A stretch of 64,000 nt of DNA, taken from assembly GCF_002499975.2 (NCBI RefSeq), contig NZ_CP052766.1, forward strand, positions 558,001 through 622,000, in the 5' to 3' direction. A program made the translations under genes and the position numbers. Under the pieces are notes generated by a model. It did no database searches, was not told the origin of the DNA, and saw nothing but the letters and a program-made list of their open reading frames with translations. Positions 9,475-18,511 of this stretch are shown one piece after another. The stretch is from Alteromonas pelagimontana. Its GTDB lineage: Bacteria; Pseudomonadota; Gammaproteobacteria; Enterobacterales; Alteromonadaceae. How positions within the stretch are numbered: position 1 is the stretch's first letter; each line of letters starts with the position of its first letter.

Positions 9475-10725
9475 ATGTACCGGCACAGTTTGCGCAAGCG
9501 TGTCGCATTTGCTTTTGCAATGTGCGTTGCTGTACTCAGCGTGGCCTGGGGAATCGCTTTCTTCGCTGCAATCAGGTTGAGCGAAGACCGAGTGCTGACG
9601 CAGCAGTTGCAGCGTGCCGCCGATAGCTATCCCTTTCTGGCAAGCAACCTTCGCGCGTACAATAACGTTAGTAGTTTGCCGGAATCACTCAGGGAATGGG
9701 CGCAAACCAACCCTGATGAGGGATTGTACGAATTCGAATCCGAAGAGTTGCATGTTGCAGTGCTATCTATCGAGAATGAAAAGCCACCTGCCGGTAAAGA
9801 TCAGCGACACGCTTTTGTGGTGTTCGATGTTGCCGGGATTGAGGCTGCATCGTCAGAGGATTGGTGGTTGCTGCTCGTTATCAGCGGTGTCGTGGGGACT
9901 CTCGGTACTTTTGGTTTCGCGCTTGGCGTTGTTGTGATGCGCAAAGCTGTCGCCCCTGTGGCGCAACTCGCCAAAGCGGTCGCGGCCATTGACCTGGAAC
10001 ATCTATCGGCCGAAGATTATAAACGCATAGAGTCTGGCCGGTTCGGCGATGATGAGGTTGGCGTACTCGCTGAAACTATTGAGAAGACTCTTGAGCGCAT
10101 CAGCGCATTTGTTGAAAGGGAGCGATACTTTACCGATTCAGCCAGTCATGAATTGCGCACGCCCATCACGGTGATAACCGGCGCACTTGAGCTGCTGGAA
10201 CAAAGCAAGTTGTTAGAGACCGATGTGAAGGCGCTGGATCGGGTGAGGCGTGCGACGCTCGACATGAAAACCACAATTGAAATGTTCTTGTGCCTCGCTC
10301 GCGAAACCGATGACGGGTTGTATGACGAGCAGTTTTTAGTGATGCCGCTGGTGAGCAAAGCGATAGATCAGCAACGCTACCTGCTGAGCCGTAAACTCGT
10401 TGATGTTGATATCGACGAACTCGCAACACCCAAAGTTAGCGGACACCCACAGGCTTTTTCTATCGCGGTGAATAACCTGGTGAGAAATGCGTTCGAGCAC
10501 ACGCTCGACGGGCAGGGGCCGATAACGATTCGTATTAAAGAGCACGAGCTCTTAGTCACCAATCAGGTAAACGGTGACGCAGATGAGCAGCACACGCCGA
10601 ACGAAGCATCGTCACACGGGTATGGTTTGGGCCTGGGTATCGTGCAACGGTTGTGTGAGCGCAATGGCTGGTCATTTTCGCTGCTCGCCGATGAGAAAAG
10701 TGTAGTGGCCCGTCTTTCGTGGTGA
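9475..10725 (+). CDS. Two-component sensor histidine kinase
   Basis: A 416-residue inner-membrane kinase, partner of the regulator just upstream (gap 2 bases). It has a membrane segment at ~12-34, a periplasmic part of about 95 residues, and a second membrane segment at ~131-154. A HAMP-like linker leads to HisKA with H225 in SASHELRTP. The ATPase core shows the N-box NNLVRNAFEHT and the glycine box GYGLGLGIVQRL. The ATP-lid region is short, as in small orthodox kinases. The periplasmic domain has no motif I recognise, so the signal is unknown. The adjacent TonB-dependent receptor suggests it senses a related nutrient. Confidence 0.92.
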   Translation: MYRHSLRKRVAFAFAMCVAVLSVAWGIAFFAAIRLSEDRVLTQQLQRAADSYPFLASNLRAYNNVSSLPESLREWAQTNPDEGLYEFESEELHVAVLSIENEKPPAGKDQRHAFVVFDVAGIEAASSEDWWLLLVISGVVGTLGTFGFALGVVVMRKAVAPVAQLAKAVAAIDLEHLSAEDYKRIESGRFGDDEVGVLAETIEKTLERISAFVERERYFTDSASHELRTPITVITGALELLEQSKLLETDVKALDRVRRATLDMKTTIEMFLCLARETDDGLYDEQFLVMPLVSKAIDQQRYLLSRKLVDVDIDELATPKVSGHPQAFSIAVNNLVRNAFEHTLDGQGPITIRIKEHELLVTNQVNGDADEQHTPNEASSHGYGLGLGIVQRLCERNGWSFSLLADEKSVVARLSW

Positions 10726-11251
10726 CGATGGCAGACCATCATCACAGCATGATTGTTCAAGACATGAATAATCATGGAGAGGCGAAAAAGGGTGATCTCG
10801 TCCCCGTATCGCAAAGTACATGAGAGGTCGTATTATCTTTTTAGCATTACGGCTAATTGTTGGGTAAATAAAATTACGTAACTCAGGCTCGCTTCAAGCA
10901 CTATTCAGGCTTTTCTTGTAAATGATGAAGGTTATACATATAAACATGAGGTTTATGAAATCGCACACAAACGAAAATATTAACATTGATAACTGTGGAA
11001 CAAGCCGAAGAAATGACGCACTTTAGTAAATTAAAGTTATTAACGCTTCCACTGCCCGCATTCGCAGTAATTGGAGTGGTCATTAGACATTCATCGGATC
11101 ACCGCTTCGCGCCTAGGCGCCTGCCAGTCCCGTTCAAACCATAATCAAAGAATTGTCAGATCAAATCTGTTTATTACAATAGAAAATTTTTGCTGCATTG
11201 TTCTGTCGGCTACAAAAGTGGTTTTCAAAATCTTATCTTTAGCGAACAAAC
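10726..11251. other. Intergenic region without recognisable gene
   Basis: About 525 bases between the kinase stop and the terminator of the amidohydrolase operon. Only short open frames are present and none has a plausible ribosome site and known family. No terminator was seen for the receptor-regulator-kinase transcript. Confidence 0.5.
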
Positions 11252-11285
11252 AAAAAAAACGCCACAACGAATTGGTGGCGTTTTT
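11252..11285 (-). terminator. Rho-independent terminator of the amidohydrolase operon
   Basis: On the minus strand a stem ACGCCACC/GTGGCGT with a short loop is followed by a run of T, 20 bases after the 11305 stop codon. The reverse side also carries T residues, so it could work in both directions. Confidence 0.85.
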
Positions 11286-11304
11286 AATCTACTACTTCAT
11301 CATT

Positions 11305-12582
11305 CTATTTTCGAATGTAATGAGATGGCATACTTCCACCCTGCATCTGCAAAGTTTGGTAACGTTCCCGCAGTTTTGTCTGTCGCGATGTCATATCGAT
11401 AGCTTTACCATTGATATAAACCTGTTCCGCCACTTCTGTTACTTCCAGTGGGTCGCCGCTCCAGATAACAACATCAGCACGTTTACCTGGTGCCAACGTT
11501 CCTACCTGCTTTTCAAGCCCTAAAATTTTTGCAGGACCTGAGGTCAAGCTAGCAATACCAGCTTCATGAGAAAGTCCGTTAGCAACGGCATTTCCCGCGT
11601 GCTGCGTTGCCAGGCGAATATTGTGGGTTTCCATACCAATTGCAATGGTAACCCCAGCGGCTTCCAGACGGCCAGCGTTAGCCAAGGTTGCACCCAGTTG
11701 TTCAAAGTTACCTGGCAAGTTAAGCTGAGGGTCGATGATTACCGGAATATCATTTGCTGCCAATTCATCTGCAACCCGCCATGCTTCAACACCATGAAGC
11801 AACACAATATTAATGCTGGGATGGCGCTTTTTAAACGCAATTATCTGACGAATATCAGCAGCGCGATCGGCTTGCATAAATAACGGAATATCGCCGGCAA
11901 CAACACCTTTCAGCGCTGCCAAATCTGCTCTTGTGGTTAGTCCATGCCATTCAGACCCAGGGCCGGGAATATTTTTTACCGACGTAACTTCACTTAGTAC
12001 CTGCTCAAGCGTCACCCATAGTGCCGCGCGGGAACCCCCCGTTTCTTCAGCACCATCACCACCGACATTGACAACCATAAACGCTTTCGACTTCAAAATA
12101 TCAGTGTTGTCGTTAAGGCTTATTACTGCCCCCAGGCCATGAAATAGCTGTTCGGTGCTTTCCATAGTAGTGGCTGCCGATGTCACGCCTTCCAGGCGAG
12201 AGACACCGATTAGCGTCGAATCTGGATTTATCGCATAGCTGACATCCATTGCTGCGCCAGTAGAAGAAATAGGCGTTGTCTCGACAGAAGCATCAACTAA
12301 TCCCGCCCACGAAGACACCTCTACCAGCCCTAATGAAGTAAGCGCGCCCACCAAACCTGGCGTCACCACTTTACCTGTAGCATCTACCTTCGTGTAACCA
12401 TCCGGTACCGTATTACCTTCGGTTATTCTCTCAATTTTTCCGTCTTTGATCAGTACAGTGGCGCTTTCAAGTATACCTTGGTTAGTCTGGGTAAAAACTT
12501 TACCCCCTACTATAGCGGTATTCTCTGCCGACGCTGACGCGCTCATTGCAACTGCAACGATAACTGCAAGAAGCTTTTTCAT
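11305..12582 (-). CDS. Secreted amidohydrolase-family protein lacking the HxH metal motif
   Basis: A 425-residue exported protein of the imidazolonepropionase/dihydroorotase-like amidohydrolase superfamily. A signal peptide (1-19, cut after ASA) precedes the small beta-sandwich subdomain. Where family members have PGxxDxHxH it reads PGLVGALTS, so the first two metal-binding histidines are replaced by L81 and S83. A later histidine, in LLHGVEAW, and the C-terminal features GPAKILGLEKQVGTLAPG and ADVVIWSGDP remain. Its ATG overlaps the stop of the upstream amidohydrolase (ATGA), so translation is coupled. It may be a non-catalytic partner of that enzyme, or use a different site. The start has no independent strong ribosome site. 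Confidence 0.88.
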   Translation of the reverse strand: MKKLLAVIVAVAMSASASAENTAIVGGKVFTQTNQGILESATVLIKDGKIERITEGNTVPDGYTKVDATGKVVTPGLVGALTSLGLVEVSSWAGLVDASVETTPISSTGAAMDVSYAINPDSTLIGVSRLEGVTSAATTMESTEQLFHGLGAVISLNDNTDILKSKAFMVVNVGGDGAEETGGSRAALWVTLEQVLSEVTSVKNIPGPGSEWHGLTTRADLAALKGVVAGDIPLFMQADRAADIRQIIAFKKRHPSINIVLLHGVEAWRVADELAANDIPVIIDPQLNLPGNFEQLGATLANAGRLEAAGVTIAIGMETHNIRLATQHAGNAVANGLSHEAGIASLTSGPAKILGLEKQVGTLAPGKRADVVIWSGDPLEVTEVAEQVYINGKAIDMTSRQTKLRERYQTLQMQGGSMPSHYIRK

Positions 12583-13997
12583 TTGGCGTCTCCTTCACCT
12601 ACTTGACCTAATTCAAAATCGCTCACTGGCCAGCTCATTTTATCGTCCAGCGAATAAGCTAAACCGCCGTCAATGTAAACTCTTTCTGCTTTTGTATAAG
12701 TAGAAAAGGGATTGCCATTCCACAATACCAAATCGGCATTTTTTCCTGTTTCCAATGAACCCGTTTTATCGAAAATCCCCAAGGATTTAGCTGGATTAGC
12801 GGATAACCACGTCCAGGCGTCTTCCATTGGAATATTCATCCCTGCCCGCTTGCCATCAGACCAGGCTTTAGCAGCTTCCTGGTTGAGGCGCTGAATACCT
12901 AATTCATCATCAGAGTGCACAATGGCGCATGCTCCGGCCGTATGTACAAGGGGAATGTTTTCTCGAATGCCATCGTAAGCTTCCAGCTTGAAGCCCCACC
13001 AATCAGCCCATAACGCTGCACAGATATTGTTTTCCTTTAACTTATCGGCAATTTTGTAAGCTTCAACGGCGTGATGAAAAGACGCTATCTTGTAGTCAAA
13101 CTCTTGCATGAGATCAATCATAGTTGTCATTTCATCTGCACGATAGCAATGCATATGGACAAGAATATCGCCTTTTAACACTCCAGCCAGCGTTTCAAGG
13201 TCTAAATCTCTTTTAGGTGCTTTCGGGTTTTTGCCGTCGGCGTACTCCTTATCATAGCGTTCCCACTGGCGCAGATAATCCTGTGCATCTGCCCACGCCT
13301 GACGATAGCCTCGCACATTGCCCATTCGCGTCATCGGGCCGCCTTTATCTCCATACACGCGTTTAGGATTTTCTCCGCACGCCATTTTCATACCGTATGG
13401 TGCGTCTGGGAATTTCATGTCTTGCATGGTGCGGTTAGGTACGTTTTTCAGTACCACTGAACGGCCGCCAATCAGGTTACCTGAGCCCGGTAATATTTGT
13501 AATGCGGTAACGCCACCCGCGAGAGCGCGGCCAAATCCTGAATCTTGTGCCCAGACAGAATGTTCTGCCCATACACCAGGTGTCACCGGCTTTACCATCT
13601 CATTACCATCTGACGTCGACCCCACAGAAGGTGAAGGATAAACGCCTAAATGGCTATGATTATCAATGATGCCTGGAGTCACCCATTTGCCCTGACCATC
13701 AATCACTTGAGTACCTTCTGGATACTCTACAGTTTCACCGACGGCAGCAATTTTACCATCGGCAAAATAAACCATACCGTTGTCAATTCTTTTACCCACT
13801 CCATCAAGAATGGTGACATTAGTGATCACAGTTGCTTCACCGGAAATCGGTTTATAAGTACTGGGATAGGGATTGGAGTCTATTTCCACTTTGGCATCTT
13901 GTGCCTGCTTATCTGCTGAATTATCGCCGCAACCGGCCACCATTACAGAAAACAAGCACGCGAACGCAAGCGTTAAACGTGAGTGCGTGTGTTTCAT
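12579..13997 (-). CDS. Lipoprotein amidohydrolase (metal-dependent hydrolase)
   Basis: A 472-residue amidohydrolase-superfamily enzyme, probably a periplasmic lipoprotein: the signal peptide ends in the lipobox VAGC with C23. The catalytic metal motif is present as DNHSH (H114, H116). Further histidines lie in LVHMHCYRADE and ASFHHAVEAY, and the C-terminal metal-dependent hydrolase signature is TGSLETGKNADLVLW. Relatives hydrolyse cyclic amides or dipeptides; the substrate here is unknown. It is the first gene of a two-gene operon with a paralogue that has lost the HxH motif. Confidence 0.9.
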   Translation of the reverse strand: MKHTHSRLTLAFACLFSVMVAGCGDNSADKQAQDAKVEIDSNPYPSTYKPISGEATVITNVTILDGVGKRIDNGMVYFADGKIAAVGETVEYPEGTQVIDGQGKWVTPGIIDNHSHLGVYPSPSVGSTSDGNEMVKPVTPGVWAEHSVWAQDSGFGRALAGGVTALQILPGSGNLIGGRSVVLKNVPNRTMQDMKFPDAPYGMKMACGENPKRVYGDKGGPMTRMGNVRGYRQAWADAQDYLRQWERYDKEYADGKNPKAPKRDLDLETLAGVLKGDILVHMHCYRADEMTTMIDLMQEFDYKIASFHHAVEAYKIADKLKENNICAALWADWWGFKLEAYDGIRENIPLVHTAGACAIVHSDDELGIQRLNQEAAKAWSDGKRAGMNIPMEDAWTWLSANPAKSLGIFDKTGSLETGKNADLVLWNGNPFSTYTKAERVYIDGGLAYSLDDKMSWPVSDFELGQVGEGDAK

Positions 13998-14108
13998 TAG
14001 TTTTCCATCTTGTTAGAGTGGTGAATGATGGCAGTGAGTGCTGCCGTTCCCTTTTATTATTTTACTCCGTTAAGCTAACGAAATTTTTAAAGTCTAACAA
14101 GTGAAATC

Positions 14109-14162
14109 CGGATTAATGCTAATCCGCCTTGATGTGTGATGAGCTAAGAGCACATATCAAGG
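14109..14162. repeat. Two adjacent hairpins downstream of dusC
   Basis: CGGATTA-ATGC-TAATCCG (14109-14126) is a perfect stem-loop. It is followed directly by CCTTGATGTGTG (14127-14138), which pairs with CACATATCAAGG (14151-14162) with one G-T pair. The second overlaps the dusC stop codon. Neither has a T run, so this is not a classical terminator; it could protect or attenuate the dusC transcript. Confidence 0.6.
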
Positions 14163-15122
14163 TGGGTTAGTATAACAGACACGATCCTGCGAGGATTGAC
14201 TGGCAAGTATTTTTACAATGTCCTGGGCGTGGTTTAAACGTCTGATATCTTCAAATAATACGCCTGCTTGCGGATACTGTCGGCGTAAATATCCGCACCA
14301 CTGTTTAATACGATTAGGGTAATAGCGACCTTTGTCACCATAGATTTCATATCCGGAATACCGTATCAGCAAATCTGCCACTTCGTCCCAGCGCATAGGT
14401 GTAGCGCCACTTTTAATAGCATTGGCTAAATTGGGCATCGCCAGAGCGCCGCGCCCCAGCATGAGGTCTTCGCATCCGGATTGCTGCTGACATTGTTTAG
14501 CATCCTGACTGTTCCATATCTCACCGTTAGCGATGACTGGCAAAGACGTTTTCGCCTTTATTTTTGCAATCCATTCCCAATATGCCGGAGGTTTGTAGCC
14601 TTCTGTTTTGGTACGCGCGTGCACAACCAGCTCAGTGGCTCCCGCCTCAGCAATTGCACAAGCATTATCGACAGCTAAGGTTTTATCTTCAAACCCCAAA
14701 CGAATTTTTGCGGTAACCGGTAAATCAGCTGGAACGGCTTCCCTTACCGCTTTGACAATGTCATAAAGCGTTTGGGTTTCTTTGAGTAACACTGCGCCGC
14801 CTTTACTCTTATTCACAGTTTTAGCTGGGCATCCAAAGTTAAGATCTACGCCGGGGGAGCCAAGTTCCACTGCAACCTGAGCATTTTCAGCCAGCCATTG
14901 CGGATGCTGCCCAAGCAGCTGAATGCGAACCGGAACGCCTGCCGGAGTCTTACTTCCTTGGTGTAGTTCCGGGCAGTAGCGATAGAAGGTTTTATGGGGT
15001 AAGCGCTGATCGACGATTCGAATGAACTCGGTGACACAGATATCAAACCCGCCGACTTGGGTAAGCATATCCCGCATCAGATGGTCAACAACACCTTCCA
15101 TCGGGGCCAGCATTACTTTCAT
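14157..15122 (-). CDS. dusC: tRNA-dihydrouridine(16) synthase DusC
   Basis: An FMN-dependent enzyme that reduces uridine 16 in the tRNA D-loop. The start is placed at 15122, giving MKVMLAPMEGVVDHLMRD, where the family begins. A longer open frame reaches 15176, but those 18 residues are unlike the family. Seen motifs are the N-terminal flavin-binding APMEGV, the catalytic-cysteine segment NFGCPA, substrate-loop residues NKSKGG, VHARTKTEGY and the phosphate-binding IANGEIW and LGRGAL. Length (321) fits DusC. It is a single gene that converges on no neighbour; the stop codon lies in a hairpin. Confidence 0.92.
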   Translation of the reverse strand: MKVMLAPMEGVVDHLMRDMLTQVGGFDICVTEFIRIVDQRLPHKTFYRYCPELHQGSKTPAGVPVRIQLLGQHPQWLAENAQVAVELGSPGVDLNFGCPAKTVNKSKGGAVLLKETQTLYDIVKAVREAVPADLPVTAKIRLGFEDKTLAVDNACAIAEAGATELVVHARTKTEGYKPPAYWEWIAKIKAKTSLPVIANGEIWNSQDAKQCQQQSGCEDLMLGRGALAMPNLANAIKSGATPMRWDEVADLLIRYSGYEIYGDKGRYYPNRIKQWCGYLRRQYPQAGVLFEDIRRLNHAQDIVKILASQSSQDRVCYTNPP

Positions 15123-15195
15123 TATTGACCGTATTCTCTTGAGTTTGTGGTTGGAAAAGGCGGCGAAGTGTAGCAAACGCCAACATTTTCACCAA

Positions 15196-15387
15196 CTATA
15201 TTCCCGGCGTTTGGCAGTGATCTTGGTGCTTTCTAACAGCACACCTTTGGAGTATTTCTGTACGTATGCTATCGCTGGCCGATGACCAGATAAGTATCTC
15301 TTCCAATGTGCGAAAACATCCCATGCACACATCCTGTTGGTTAAGGCAGCAGCGACGAACACAAGGAGAGGGAGTAGAGACAATCAT
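15196..15387 (-). CDS. DUF1289 family small cysteine-rich protein
   Basis: A 63-residue protein of the DUF1289 family. The hallmark reads SPCVRRCCLNQQDVCMGCFR, i.e. four spaced cysteines that probably bind a metal, followed by TLEEILIWSSASDSIRTEIL, which matches the family pattern of a GRTLDEI-W-S block. The ATG at 15387 has AGGA seven bases upstream. A different open frame on the same strand (15189-15383) overlaps it and is a shadow. It sits between dusC and the M14-like peptidase; function unknown in the whole family. Confidence 0.85.
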   Translation of the reverse strand: MIVSTPSPCVRRCCLNQQDVCMGCFRTLEEILIWSSASDSIRTEILQRCAVRKHQDHCQTPGI

Positions 15388-15568
15388 CGAAGCATCCTAA
15401 AGATTCTTTACTGGGAGCTAATGGCGTACTTCTCGTACCAAATACAAATATAGACGCCATAGTGCTGGGAGAGAAAATTAAATAAATCAGCATCACTACC
15501 TGCCTCGACCTTAATTAGTCGCTGAGCAATGCCATTATAAATTAGCGCAGTGTATTCGAACACAAGAA

Positions 15569-15592
15569 AAGCCTCCTTCACCAAAGAAGGCT
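15569..15592 (-). terminator. Rho-independent terminator after the M14-like peptidase
   Basis: On the minus strand AGCCTTC pairs with GAAGG(A)GGCT, with a short loop, followed by TTTTCTT. It lies about 60 bases after the 15655 stop codon. Confidence 0.75.
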
Positions 15593-15654
15593 AATATACA
15601 TTTAGACGTCTATACTTTCAAACGTCTATACATCTTATCGCAAATTTTTGCTTC

Positions 15655-16569
15655 TCAAGAAATTTGCTTCTTTAAATACGCTAACCCGCCCTCAATCGCA
15701 GCTATTTGTGCCTTGTTGCAACCTTCCGCTGTCGCGCTTGGGCTATCAGGATATACCTCCGTAGTGGTGACGTACTTCGCATCCGTCATGCCCCCACACA
15801 GGTAAAGCGCTTTTTTATTGTATCCAATCACGCCTTCTGACAACACAGCTGCACCAATTAGCTTATTGTTTTCATCGGCAGGAGCAATATGAGTCACTTC
15901 GCGTACCGCAGCAATAACAGCTTCCTGAAAAGATAACTGGGGATTCTCTGAATCCGTCACCAGATAAAAGCCATCGGGAATATTCCAGTTTTCATTTACC
16001 GTTCCATTGCGGGCTGCCAGCGCTGGCCGGAACTCACTGTTGTCAGTATCAGTGGTTTCATGTAAATCGATATGCATGGCAATGGGAGCATTCAGGGAAG
16101 CTATAAATGCCATTAATTGAGCCGATTCAGGAGCCAGTGAATTTGGTTGAAAGGATCGGTTTGGATCTATGGCCAAAGGGTTCCAGCGATTAATGGTTTC
16201 GTATCCCCAGGGGCTTACGCATGGCACCACCACAAAATTAAAGTCCTGCTGATAACTCGATAACGTGCCATTAATAAACTGGAGCGCCCCCTGAACGCCA
16301 CTGGTTTCGTACCCGTGGACACCGCCGGTTATCAACACTGTAGGTTTATTTTCATCTAGTGTTTCTGATACCACTGCAAATAGCGGGTAACGTGTTTCGT
16401 CATAAGGGAGTGCGCCGTATTTCACAATTGAGAAACCCGGCAGTTCATCGGGAAGCTTAGCCAACACTTCGTCCTTATATCTTCGCTGAATCTGTTGTTG
16501 CGCTTTCCACTCAGCTTTATCTTCTTCGGTCCATGGCTTATCGGGGGTTCCAATAGGGTATTGCTGCAT
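15655..16569 (-). CDS. M14-family zinc carboxypeptidase-like protein
   Basis: A 304-residue metallopeptidase without signal peptide, so probably cytoplasmic. The zinc site of M14 enzymes is visible as GGVHGYET (H85, E88) and a third ligand in MHIDLHE (H170). The substrate-carboxylate-binding element is DPNRSF, and the general-base glutamate probably lies in TTTEVYP. Relatives cleave C-terminal residues from peptides or act as succinylglutamate-type deacylases. The exact substrate cannot be read. It is a single gene with its own terminator. Confidence 0.85.
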   Translation of the reverse strand: MQQYPIGTPDKPWTEEDKAEWKAQQQIQRRYKDEVLAKLPDELPGFSIVKYGALPYDETRYPLFAVVSETLDENKPTVLITGGVHGYETSGVQGALQFINGTLSSYQQDFNFVVVPCVSPWGYETINRWNPLAIDPNRSFQPNSLAPESAQLMAFIASLNAPIAMHIDLHETTDTDNSEFRPALAARNGTVNENWNIPDGFYLVTDSENPQLSFQEAVIAAVREVTHIAPADENNKLIGAAVLSEGVIGYNKKALYLCGGMTDAKYVTTTEVYPDSPSATAEGCNKAQIAAIEGGLAYLKKQIS

Positions 16570-16729
16570 CGTTATGTTCCTTTTTTATTTTCTCTTGATA
16601 GTAATGCTAACATGAATTTTAGTGCAGCAATGGCTGAAGAGAATTTCATATTCCTTCCACAGGCTAGCTTTTGCAGTGGCATTAAAATGGAATGTCGTTA
16701 ATATAATGTAAAAGAAAAGGATTGATCAT

Positions 16730-17485
16730 ATGAAAGCTCCCACCCTGCTTGTTTTATCCAGTTTAGTGATAGCAAACCTGACATTCGCAGAAAATAATTC
16801 TGCCGCCTTACCGGTAGTAACGCTGAGTTATGATGACGCACTGGATTCCCAGCTTGACCATGCTGTTCCTGCGCTGGCTCAATATAAGCTTACCGGCAGT
16901 TTTTACCTGGTGCCGACATCTGATGCTTTTGTTGCCAGAAAAGAGGAATGGGCCAGGTTACCCACCGCAGGACACGAAATTGGCAACCACAGCATGACTC
17001 ATCCCTGCCGCAGTAGCTTACCTGATAGAGAATGGGTACCACCCGAACGTGACCTTGACAGAATTTCAGCGGCTGATATGGCTATCCAGGTCAAAAAGGC
17101 GAATTCCATACTTACCGATTTAACAGGTCAAAAACCACATACTTTTACACCGCCTTGTGGTGATGTACTTGCCAATAATAAAAACTATATTCCGCTAATA
17201 AAAGATCTGTTTTCAGCAATTAAAGGGCTGGAACTGCCTCATAGCGTAGAGGTCGGGTGGGCGCCGGTTGACGCCAGCGGCGATGATCTTATCGCTTTTA
17301 TCACTGAACAACCCGAAAACGTAAGACTAATAAATTTCACTTTTCACGGCATTGGCGCAGATTATCTTACTGTTTCAACAGAAGCTCATGAAAAGCTATT
17401 GGCTTTTTTAAATGCAAACAGAAAAAAGTATGCGGTAAAAACTTATTATGATGCTAGACAGCAGTTACAGGAAAAGCCGCTGTAG
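16730..17485 (+). CDS. Secreted polysaccharide deacetylase (NodB-like)
   Basis: A 251-residue exported carbohydrate esterase-4 type enzyme that removes N- or O-acetyl groups from a polysaccharide. It has a signal peptide (1-20, cut after TFA) and then the catalytic motifs in order: SYDDA (D35, D36), the zinc-binding HEIGNHSMTH (H87, H91), TPPCGD and the C-terminal FTFHGIG. The motif-3 arginine region appears as PPCGD, an unusual variant. The ribosome site AAAGGA lies before the ATG at 16730. It is followed by a strong terminator shared with the tRNA-Glu operon. The target polymer is unknown. Confidence 0.88.
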   Translation: MKAPTLLVLSSLVIANLTFAENNSAALPVVTLSYDDALDSQLDHAVPALAQYKLTGSFYLVPTSDAFVARKEEWARLPTAGHEIGNHSMTHPCRSSLPDREWVPPERDLDRISAADMAIQVKKANSILTDLTGQKPHTFTPPCGDVLANNKNYIPLIKDLFSAIKGLELPHSVEVGWAPVDASGDDLIAFITEQPENVRLINFTFHGIGADYLTVSTEAHEKLLAFLNANRKKYAVKTYYDARQQLQEKPL

Positions 17486-17543
17486 CTTGCCGTTATGTAA
17501 GCAATGGGAATTGAAGATAATAAAATTCTATGAGACTCTAAAA

Positions 17544-17572
17544 TAAAAAACCAGCCAAATGGCTGGTTTTTT
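17544..17572. terminator. Bidirectional rho-independent terminator
   Basis: AAAAAACCAGCC-AAAT-GGCTGGTTTTTT is a near-perfect palindrome with A and T runs on both sides. It ends the deacetylase gene (plus) and the tRNA-Ala-Glu operon (minus), 4 bases after the last tRNA. Confidence 0.92.
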
Positions 17573-17575
17573 AAT

Positions 17576-17651
17576 TGGCGTCCCCTAGGGGATTCGAACC
17601 CCTGTTACCGCCGTGAAAGGGCGGTGTCCTAGGCCTCTAGACGAAGGGGAC
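17576..17651 (-). tRNA. tRNA-Glu (TTC), copy 1
   Basis: A 76-nt tRNA with encoded CCA, anticodon TTC in the loop CTTTCAC, and nearly the same sequence as E. coli tRNA-Glu. It is the last gene of the minus-strand tRNA-Ala-Glu-Glu-Glu operon and identical to the other two copies. Confidence 0.97.
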
Positions 17652-17962
17652 AAAATTTTTGCTATCGACGTACACGTCGATAAAATTTTGTAAGGTGAAT
17701 TTCGTTTTAACGAAATGAACGACCTTAAAACCTAGAACTGTGTTTCGAAAGCAATGCTTTCGAAATTTTCAGTTAGGCGAAGTGAGCCAGCGAACTGAGC
17801 GACCTTTTCCTAACCAAAACATTTCAATCTACTACAAGTAATACCTGTAGTTTGTAAGGCGAATTTCGTTTTAACGAAATGAGCGACCTTAAACCTAGAA
17901 CTTTTCAAAGCTAAATAAACTAGCTTAAAGTTTCGCAGTTACGGACTGCGACACCGTAAAAA

Positions 17963-18038
17963 TGGCGTCCCCTAGGGGATTCGAACCCCTGTTACCGCCG
18001 TGAAAGGGCGGTGTCCTAGGCCTCTAGACGAAGGGGAC
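17963..18038 (-). tRNA. tRNA-Glu (TTC), copy 2
   Basis: A 76-nt tRNA with encoded CCA, identical to the other two copies. Middle tRNA-Glu of the operon. Confidence 0.97.
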
Positions 18039-18435
18039 TGAAAATTGGCTTCGAAAGCTGAGCTTTCGAAATTTTCAGTTAGGCGAAGTGAGCCAGCGAA
18101 CTGAGCGACCTTTTCCTAACTAAAACATTTCAATCTACTACAAGTAATACCTGTAGTTTGTAAGGCGAATTTCATTTCAATGAAATGAACGACCTTAAAA
18201 CCTAGAACTGTGTTTCGAAAGCAATACTTTCGAAATTTTCAGTTAGGCGAAGTGAGCCAGCGAACTGAGCGACCTTTTCCTAACCAAAACATTTCAATCT
18301 ACTACAAGTAATACCTGTAGTTTGTAAGGTGAATTTCGTTTTTTAACGAAATGAGCGACCTTAAAACCTAGAACTTTTTAAAACTAAATAAACTAGCTTA
18401 AAGTTTCGCAGTTGCGGACTGCGACACCGTAAAAA

Positions 18436-18511
18436 TGGCGTCCCCTAGGGGATTCGAACCCCTGTTACCGCCGTGAAAGGGCGGTGTCCTAGGCCTCTAG
18501 ACGAAGGGGAC
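18436..18511 (-). tRNA. tRNA-Glu (TTC), copy 3
   Basis: A 76-nt tRNA with encoded CCA, identical to the other two copies. First tRNA-Glu after tRNA-Ala in the direction of transcription. Confidence 0.97.
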
